From Arctopsyche grandis (taxonomy: Eukaryota > Arthropoda > Insecta > Trichoptera > Hydropsychidae): a stretch of 64,000 nt of DNA. Each line of letters starts with the position of its first letter. Position 1 is the first letter of the stretch. Both the position numbers and the translations under genes were made by a program. The notes beneath the pieces are model-generated. The model searched no databases and was not told the DNA's origin. It worked only from the letters and a program-made list of their open reading frames with translations. The DNA lies in contig NC_135365.1 of the NCBI RefSeq assembly GCF_051622035.1, forward strand, positions 9,962,001 to 10,026,000, written 5' to 3'. Below, in pieces: positions 61,380-64,000 of the stretch.

Positions 61380-61850
61380 GGTCGAAATTTCGAAAGCATA
61401 GCCACGACACAAGAGGTGAATTCGTCGCAGCCAGAATTTTAGCAACCCTTTGGCCTCTGAAGGGTGGCGTAATCGTTTCTAAAAATGATTTAGCTAATAT
61501 CTGCAAACGACGTCTAAATCCGCCCTTTGATTGCCTCTATCGTCCTTTGAGACGAAAGGGCCAGTCTGCACTCTTGTTTTCTCCGAGGGAGAGAGAGCGA
61601 CAGGACCAACCAACCACCCGGTGTGAAAGGAGCTGGCAAAGCAGAGAAATTCAATTTGAGGGTGACATTTGACACGATAATGAGAGAGATCACCACCGCA
61701 CTCAGGTGTCAAATACCATGACCAGCCCTCGTCTGATCGGATCTGCCACGTGAACATGCTCAAAGTGGATTCGTCTAAACGCAAAGCAACATAGGGCGAC
61801 TTAATTAAACACCAGCCACGGCCCAAAGAATCCAACCATAAAGTCTTGTT
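61380..61850. other. GC-enriched patch of unknown role in teneurin intron
   Basis: An open minus-strand frame of 113 codons (61494-61835) exists, but it has no recognisable domain or splice context. A conserved regulatory element or old retrotransposon debris are alternatives. Confidence 0.3.
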
Positions 61851-62439
61851 AATTTGGTCCTTCGTGTCCGCATTTGATGTTCGTCGTGTCGTTATTCGGT
61901 AAAGACTAAAATTTAAGCGGGATTTAAATTGAAACTATAAAACAATAAAGACGCTTTCCTAAGTCAATCAAACAAACATAGAAAGTAACATGCGAACATT
62001 GCAGGTTAAATTATTCACAGAGTGAATTTATTACCACTGTTTTCGTGTAAACATATATATGTATATAAATATATTCAAAAAGCATGTAGTATTTACAAAG
62101 CTCTTATATTATATATTCATAATATGGTTTAAGACTAGTTAATGTACAAAATAATATTGAGCAACACTATAACTAAAAATGAAATAATAAAATCGGGCAC
62201 GAAATATATTTTTAATATTGCATATTTATTAAAAATATCAAAGGAAAAAATATAATGCGTGCCTCAAATATATTATATTATATCACAGTATTTTACATTA
62301 CACAATAATACACAGTTTATAAATAAAAATATTATGGCGTTGAAAGTGCAATCAATAGATTTGAAATTTTGGGCATAATTTAATATTCGCAGATTTTTCT
62401 TTTCATTCCAAAAATCATTGTATTCGCCCAGGTGACTCA

Positions 62440-63534
62440 ACTACGCCAATTAATTAACGCGGCACGAACAAACGAACGGTGATTTTCACATTTAACGGTG
62501 TGTCTCTACTATACAGCTATTTGTGAAAAGTCATCTCGACGAAATAGTTGCGGCAACTTCCCGGAAAATCTGTGAGTTGTCTTTAGAATGTGGCCAGGAC
62601 CGAGGGGGTGAACTTCGGGCGAACGGGGGTCTGGACGAGGAGGAAATCAACACAAAAGGGGTCGGTCGTAGGGTGGACAAGGTGGGGTAATAGGGGGTGG
62701 TGGTTGGTAAGGGACGGGTGACAGATAAACAATGAGACGCAGACAATAGGATCAGGGTCAACGAATAAACACCGTACTCTCATCACCGATGTATAATAAC
62801 ATATATATATATATAAATATAAAGATGGACGTTCTCTAGAAGCCGGCACGTCGTTTTTTTTTTTGTGAATATGTCCCAATATTGGACGGCGTATATGTGT
62901 GTGCGTGTTTGTGTTTGTGTGTATGTACGTGTACCTGTGCGTGGGCGGGAGGGGCGGCTCAAGCACGTGGACAAGACAAACAAATAAGATGGGGGCGATA
63001 CAGACAATGAAGAACAAGTCAGATGAGTGCGGCAGGATCGTGCCGAGCGCAAGGTAACGCAGAGTGCGTTGTTATCTGTCAAAGTAAGCGCAACGCGCGG
63101 CGCTTTGAAGCAGAGCGCGGCGTGTTGGAGCGCAAAGTAAGCGCAAGGCGCGCGCGCGTTCAGCACGGTCCTGTTGTGTTGTGTACGTGTGAGGTGACGA
63201 ACAATTAAAGAATTACGTATAATAAAACTAATGCGAGACATACACATACTTTTACATACACATACAGAAAATAAAAAATAATATGGAAATAAAAACGAAA
63301 AATGGAAACTGAACAAATCAAAGTTGTAAAAAGTAGTACATTGAATAATAATGATATAATAAACGGAGGAAGGGAGACGAAGCTGTTTTAACAAGCGGCG
63401 GCCGACGGGGGGTGGGCCGTCAAAACAAACGAAAGAAAAAAACTGAGAGCAACACAGAAATATAAATAAAAAAGAGACGATTACAAAAAACAGAGAGATG
63501 TCGTAACGGGCACGGGGGTAGACGGCGACTTACC
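62440..63534 (-). promoter_or_regulatory. GC-rich region with a good splice donor: candidate alternative first exon/promoter
   Basis: It contains GGGCGGGAGGGGCGG (GC box-like) and GCGCAACGCGCGGCGC-type CpG-dense sequence near 62940-63160. A minus-strand donor CCGTG|GTAAGTCG at 63534/63533 could end a noncoding first exon. The strand agrees with teneurin. No transcript evidence is available and the assignment is speculative. Confidence 0.25.
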
Positions 63535-64000
63535 ACGGTGTAAAGGAATTCCAGAACTCGCTAGGAGTGGCGGACACACGGCGGCACGGGGACACAGAAA
63601 CACAGGACAGATAATTACTACACAGATAGCTACGGAGGGGCGGCAGGCTGGCATACTTGCCTGTCCAACCGCCCCATCCCTTACTCTCTCCTGCTGTTGT
63701 CTCACATTCGCACCCACATGTCAACATACACACACACAGCCGTTATATTAAAACAAAACAAAAAAAACTCAAATTTACACGTCATCAGTGTCAAAAACAC
63801 AAAAAATAACTGAACAATAAATAAAAATAAAAATAAAAATAATTTGATCGAAACCAAACACATAATATAAAACCATGGGATGATTGTTCTCATATATATA
63901 TAAATATAAAAACTTTTACTGTACAAGCTCATGACAGACACAAGTAGCATATATAAATACTATAGACGGCACAAAATACAAAATAAAAAAGTTCACACGG

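Noticed and set aside
61494..61835. 113-codon minus-strand ORF
   Set aside because: No recognised domain and no splice context; kept only as an unknown GC patch.

Overview
This is a eukaryotic nuclear window, almost certainly from an insect. It is AT-rich, the genes are split by GT-AG introns, several kinds of transposon are present, and the three conserved genes have typical insect/arthropod architecture. I could not identify the species from sequence alone.

Genes: (1) the 5' half of an anoctamin (TMEM16) gene on the minus strand (exons between 814 and 1842), with a possible N-terminal exon near 12.6-12.9 kb. (2) A complete five-exon cytosolic 5'-nucleotidase III gene on the plus strand (27636-34236); its spliced length is a whole number of codons and gives 296 aa. 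(3) A small single-exon zinc-finger protein on the minus strand (38721-39281). (4) The C-terminal two thirds of a teneurin (Ten-m/Ten-a type) on the minus strand (48870-56375). Eleven phase-consistent exons encode about 1975 aa, from the TTR-like/NHL region through the YD/Rhs barrel to the C-terminal Tox-GHH/TCAP-like domain. Its EGF, membrane and cytoplasmic exons must lie beyond the right edge.

The rest is introns and intergenic DNA filled with mobile elements, many with readable target-site duplications (TSDs). There is an RTE-clade LINE with an intact ~1000-codon ORF, a broken second LINE, a six-copy tRNA-derived SINE family, and solo LTRs with 4-bp TSDs and TGTAGG...CCTACA/CCTATA ends. 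DNA transposon relics include piggyBac-like (TTAA), hAT (8-bp TSD) and Tigger/pogo (TA) elements, plus several MITE families. One MITE family is present as two similar copies with perfect 9-bp TSDs, one in an NT5C3 intron and one in the teneurin intron.

Layout: 1-13 kb anoctamin and a transposon-filled intron; 13-26 kb nested LTRs, a Tigger relic, MITEs and the RTE LINE; 26-34.4 kb NT5C3; 34.8-37.4 kb broken LINE and SINE; 38.5-39.3 kb zinc-finger gene; 39.4-46 kb hAT, LTR and piggyBac nest; 46-64 kb teneurin with its 3' flank and a long upstream intron. I found no operon-like system, CRISPR array or clearly new multi-gene system. The most interesting material is the transposon stratigraphy and the MITE families.
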